64,000 nt of DNA from NCBI GenBank assembly GCA_905221605.1, contig CAJNDS010001136.1, positions 347,439 to 411,438 on the forward strand, read 5' to 3'. Origin of the DNA: Symbiodinium natans (Eukaryota > Sar > Dinophyceae > Suessiales > Symbiodiniaceae). Each line of letters opens with the position of its first letter. The stretch's first letter is position 1. Below are positions 60,656 to 64,000 of the stretch, in pieces. The notes under the pieces are model-generated. The model had not been told where the DNA came from, searched no databases, and saw nothing but the letters and a program-made list of their open reading frames with translations. Made by a program: the position numbers and the translations under genes.

Positions 60656-60845
60656 TTAGGCCCTTGGCACACTTTGTTTTTCCGTTTTAGGGCTTAAGCG
60701 GATCATCTTCAGGAATATTGTTCAGAGGGTTTTAAGGGCCATCCGAGTTTGTTTCAAGCAGGGCTTATACATGGTTCGTCCGGGAGTTTGTTCTCAGCAT
60801 TCTTTACGTTTTGAAGCTCATGTGGCGGGGCTCTTTAAAAGTTCT

Positions 60846-61331
60846 CTACTGTTTGCTTAGGAACCTCGAAAAGTAAAACGTTCTTCCCTATAACGGCAAT
60901 ACGGGGGATTAATATTATTATTATTATTATTATTATCATTATTATCAGTATTCTCATTACATATTATTATTGTCATTATGTATATATACATATTTTTATT
61001 ATCATTATTATTATTATTTCTTATATATTATTATATATTTTTATATATTATTATATATTATTATATATTATTATATATTATTATATATTATTATATATTA
61101 TTATATATTATTATATATTTTTATTTATTATTATATATGATTATAGATTATTATATATTATTATATATTATTATCTATTATTATATATTATTATTATTAC
61201 TACTACTATTATTATATATATTATATATACAATATAATAATAATAGTTTTTTATTATTATATTATAATGTGTATATATATATATGTATGTATATTTGTTT
61301 TTTTGGGGGGGTGTTCTTAAGCGAATAGTAG
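60846..61331. mobile_element. P-type inverted-repeat element, copy 2, expanded by AT microsatellite
   Basis: Ends CTACTGTTTGCTTAGGAACC and GTTCTTAAGCGAATAGTAG. TTCT flanks both sides, a possible 4-bp duplication. The interior is several hundred bp of TTATTATATA-type repeat. Confidence 0.7.
60918..61280. repeat. TTATTATATA microsatellite
   Basis: About 15 ten-base units TTATTATATA flanked by ATT and TA repeats, all inside the P-type copy 2. Confidence 0.93.
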
Positions 61332-61404
61332 TTCTGGAGGTAAAAGCTTTCAAGTTGAGAGCTTGGCATGGCACCTCGGCCCTGCGTTCGGCTCTACAGC
61401 CTGG

Positions 61405-61680
61405 GGGAAAGGTTTAGGGCTTAGGGTTTGGGGTTTAGGGCTTAGGGCTTAGGGCTTAGGGTTTAGGGTTTAGGGCTTAGGGTTTAGGGCTTAGGGTTTA
61501 GGGCTTAGGGTTTAGGGTTTGGGGTTTAGGGCTTAGGGTTTAGGGCTTAGGGCTTAGGGCTTAGGGTTTAGGGCATAGGGTTTAGGGCTTAGGGCTTAGG
61601 GTTTAGGGTTTGGGGCTTCGGGCTTAGGGTTTAGGGTTTAGGGCTTAGGGTTTAGGGCTTAGGGCTTAGGGCTTCGGGGG
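61405..61680 (+). repeat. mixed TTTAGGG / CTTAGGG array
   Basis: About 38 seven-base units in which TTTAGGG and CTTAGGG alternate irregularly. Confidence 0.92.
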
Positions 61681-61744
61681 TCCTCAAGCCATGAACATGC
61701 CAAGTGCGCTTGGCACGTCGAGATCCGGAGCCCTGTGAACCCTA

Positions 61745-61892
61745 AATCCTTGGCCCTAAAGATTGTCGAGAAGCCCATAGAAGCAGTGCTGAGGAGCGCC
61801 AACCCCGGCCGAACTTGCTGGGTTGTTTCGGGCATCCGCAACCACTGCTGCAAGGACCTGCTCGCCGGGAAGTGTTCGCAGGAAGTCTCTTC
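61745..61892 (+). CDS. candidate exon, unknown
   Basis: The frame reads SLALKIVEKPIEAVLRSANP GRTCWVVSGIRNHCCKDLLA GKCSQEVSS. The composition is clearly protein-like, with Cys pairs. It follows the long TTAGGGC/TTTAGGG array. The continuation to 62160 is less convincing. Confidence 0.42.
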
Positions 61893-62095
61893 ATGTCTTG
61901 CTATTGCCTCACAAGATATATGTCGCTTGTGCTTGCATACTTTCCTAGCTTACCTGTCCATCTCCCTCTCGCTCTCCCTCCCTTCCTCCCTCCATATAGA
62001 ACATGCTGTTTTGGGCACGGTACCAAACCCCCGCCCCCCCCAGCCCCCTGCCCCAAACCCTGACCTCCCTGTAAGCCCAGCGCAAAAACCGCCAA

Positions 62096-62275
62096 ACCCC
62101 AAATGCAACAAAAACAAAAGCTGCCAAGAAGCTTTTGCAGAAGCTTCATTCGGGGCTTGATGTGCTGCTTTCATGCAAAGGTGACAGGCGTCAGGTTGAG
62201 GACTCGGTTCTGCCTTATCTGGCACAGGCCTGGGGCTTCGGCATCAGAGCTTGGCATTCCAGCAGCGAGTTTAAG
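62096..62275 (+). CDS. candidate exon, unknown
   Basis: The frame reads KAAKKLLQKLHSGLDVLLSC KGDRRQVEDSVLPYLAQAWG FGIRAWHSSSEF and then enters a GA-rich simple sequence. Helical and basic, protein-like. It may continue the 61745 exon. Confidence 0.42.
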
Positions 62276-62431
62276 AGAAAGAGAGAAAAAGAGAGAGAGG
62301 AGAGAGAGAGGGATCTCTTTTCCGGGGGGGTGGGGGGGGGGCTCGCTTAAAAGGGGAACACGAGGTTTCAGACTTGAGGCATAAGGCCCTGTCAGGGCAT
62401 GGCCTTGACGTGCTTGATTTCGTCAGGGTGT

Positions 62432-62543
62432 TGCCCTAAACCCTAAACCCTAAACCCTAAACCCTAAACCCGAAACCCTAAACCCTAAACCCTAAACCCT
62501 AAAGCCAAACCCTAAACCCTAAACTTTAAACCCTAAACCCTAA
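62432..62543 (-). repeat. CCCTAAA array
   Basis: About 15 units with small interruptions. Confidence 0.92.
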
Positions 62544-62558
62544 GGGGATGCTTTCTAA

Positions 62559-62580
62559 GACCCAGAGTAGGCCCTTATTC
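62559..62580. mobile_element. H-type element, left end only
   Basis: GACCCAGAGTAGGCCCTTATT matches the left end of the H family; no right end was found nearby. A remnant or solo end. Confidence 0.45.
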
Positions 62581-62858
62581 ACTTGGGGTGTAGGCCCAAC
62601 ATCCAGAGCTCAAAGTGGTCTGCGGGGGTTTACGAGAATAGTGGACCCCTAAAATAGACGCCCAAATAGTAGGATTCCCTTATCATAGGGACACCAATGA
62701 GGTACCCCCTAATATCGTAAGCTTGTAATATCATGGTCACTGGGGCAACCTCTGCCCTATTCCCCTAAACCCTGAACCCCTGACTTCGTCCCTACATCAT
62801 ACGACCCCATCGGAGCGTAGATCGGATGCTTAAACTTCCTGCGTGACTTCTGTGGCAG

Positions 62859-62916
62859 GAGGGGCAGTCGGCGGACGGAACAACGCTCTACAGTGCTGCT
62901 CGTCTTGTCCTAGAGG
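62859..62916 (+). CDS. candidate exon, unknown
   Basis: Nineteen codons, EGQSADGTTLYSAARLVLE, lie between CTGTGGCAG and GAGG|GTAGGT. Both splice sites look good. Confidence 0.42.
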
Positions 62917-62965
62917 GTAGGTAGCTCTACTGCGTTTTGGAGGGTGGTAGGGGTCTGACGGATTC

Positions 62966-63033
62966 CCTAAACCCCAAACCCTAAACCCTAAACCCTAAAC
63001 CCTAGACCCTAGACCCTAGACCCTAAACCCTCG
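62966..63033 (-). repeat. CCCTAAA / CCCTAGA array
   Basis: Six CCCTAAA units followed by three CCCTAGA units. Confidence 0.88.
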
Positions 63034-63181
63034 TAGCATCCTTGTAGCTGTGGGCACGAATCACGAACAAGGACCCATAATCTAGATCGAACCCCGCTCG
63101 CTTCCGTCCCTCTGCGCTCTTACGGACCCCAGCAAAGCCTCCACAATTCGAGAACTAGCCAGATGGGGGTTTACGAAACAA

Positions 63182-63223
63182 GGTTTAGGGTTTAGGGTTT
63201 AGGGTTTAGGGTTTAGGGTTTGG
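63182..63223 (+). repeat. TTTAGGG array
   Basis: Six units. Confidence 0.9.
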
Positions 63224-63760
63224 GGGTGCCCATTTTGGGTTGTGCTATTTGGGGGTATTGGGGGTATAATAAGGGTACTCCGATTTGGGGAAATGCCCAT
63301 ATGATTTCTCAGATCAAGACCCGCTACAACAAGTGTCGGGTGAAACCACTCGCGTCTACTAGACTCTAGCAAGTGGATCGGCTTGCCTGGCATGCCTCCC
63401 CTGGATGGTCCAAGTGTGCGGGTTTGTACCACAAAACCCCCAAACACTCCAAACCATCAACCCCCCACGCCCAGGTCACCCCTTAGCCTACGTAGTCCAA
63501 GCCCCAAACCCTGGGCCCTGCTAGAGTTACTCTGCAGCCTAGGTCTTTGTGAGTGCCGAAGCAGCAAGAAACAGAGGAGGTTTTGGTTCAAGAACTTCTT
63601 TGTCTAATCTATTCCATGTCCTTCGACGGCTCGTTGCGTAAGGTTTCTTAGGGCCAAGCGTTATGGGGTTCAGAAGTTTGGGGCCTCAGGGTATTTGCAC
63701 AGGGGGTTCGTGAATAGGGATTCTATACTACCCATACAAGGAAGATTTTTGTTTTGGACG

Positions 63761-63790
63761 GGGGGGGGGGGGTTCTTTAGCAAATAGTAG
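63761..63790. mobile_element. P-type element end (copy 4)
   Basis: GGGGTTCTTTAGCAAATAGT AG preceded by a G run matches the P right end. A possible left end near 63722 is weak. Confidence 0.48.
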
Positions 63791-63847
63791 ATATCCCTAC
63801 AACCCTATAAACCCTAAACGGCTGGGGGGGGGGGGGTGACCAAAAAG

Positions 63848-63919
63848 CAGCACGACTTCTGGCAGAGGGGCTCGATGCATGGCGGCCTCGACGAGTTTGG
63901 GCTTGGGGCCACGTTCTGA
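63848..63919 (+). CDS. candidate terminal exon, unknown
   Basis: After GACCAAAAAG the frame reads QHDFWQRGSMHGGLDEFGLG ATF and TGA. Protein-like; the end could instead be a donor at GCCAC|GTTCTG. Confidence 0.35.
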   Translation, partial: QHDFWQRGSMHGGLDEFGLGATF

Positions 63920-64000
63920 ACAGGGTTTATAATATAAGGTTTGATTTAGGGTTTGGAATTCAGGTGTTGCGAGCGGTGCCGCGTGTCCAGGTCCTCTTGT

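Noticed and set aside
60978-61328. 116-codon Tyr/Ile/Leu-rich frame
   Set aside because: Translation of the TTATTATATA microsatellite inside the P-type element.

Overview
The window looks like nuclear DNA of a dinoflagellate, or of a close algal relative. The telomere-type heptamer TTTAGGG/CCCTAAA occurs in about 60 short arrays along the whole length. All exons that can be joined lie on the + strand and are very short (27 to about 130 nt) between long repeat-rich introns. Many inferred donors are GC or GA instead of GT. Fragments of one retroelement-like ORF lie in a block of their own. No bacterial-type operon, rRNA, tRNA or CRISPR array was seen. Because the genes are shattered into exons, most long open frames here are noise. 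I therefore called exons from reading frame, splice-site context and conserved protein motifs.

Layout. 0-16 kb: telomere-type arrays mixed with isolated candidate exons, including a terminal exon near 1.2 kb, an RCC1/HERC-like exon near 4.4 kb and exons at 9.7, 11.2, 12.2, 13.2 and 15.8 kb. 16.3-25.8 kb: an island with no telomere-type arrays. It holds five decayed fragments of one retroelement-like ORF (17.4-21.4 kb), an AT-rich patch near 22 kb and three adjacent minisatellites (24.4-25.5 kb). 28.1-37.9 kb: a glycosyltransferase family 8 (glycogenin-like) gene in at least 14 exons. One of its introns contains a 31-bp satellite, and its introns are full of short hairpin elements. 38-50 kb: repeat-rich DNA with more isolated exons, including a first exon with a signal peptide at 41.8 kb. 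51.0-55.3 kb: a gene for a secreted protein with a coiled coil, a Thr/Pro/Val mucin-like repeat, a Cys-rich segment and kelch repeats. It carries an in-frame TAG and a frame switch. 55-64 kb: repeats, hairpin elements and further candidate exons.

Two structural themes recur. First, telomere-type arrays are oriented relative to exons: CCCTAAA tends to lie just upstream and TTTAGGG just downstream, so the two ends of many introns would be complementary in the pre-mRNA. Second, many short (about 60-170 bp) elements with terminal inverted repeats lie inside introns, often a few nucleotides from a splice site. In the kelch gene one such element is the entire intron, with GATC at both edges. Both themes produce introns with self-complementary ends. 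The second fits introner-like (intron-generating) elements; the first is, as far as I can judge, an unusual architecture worth testing.
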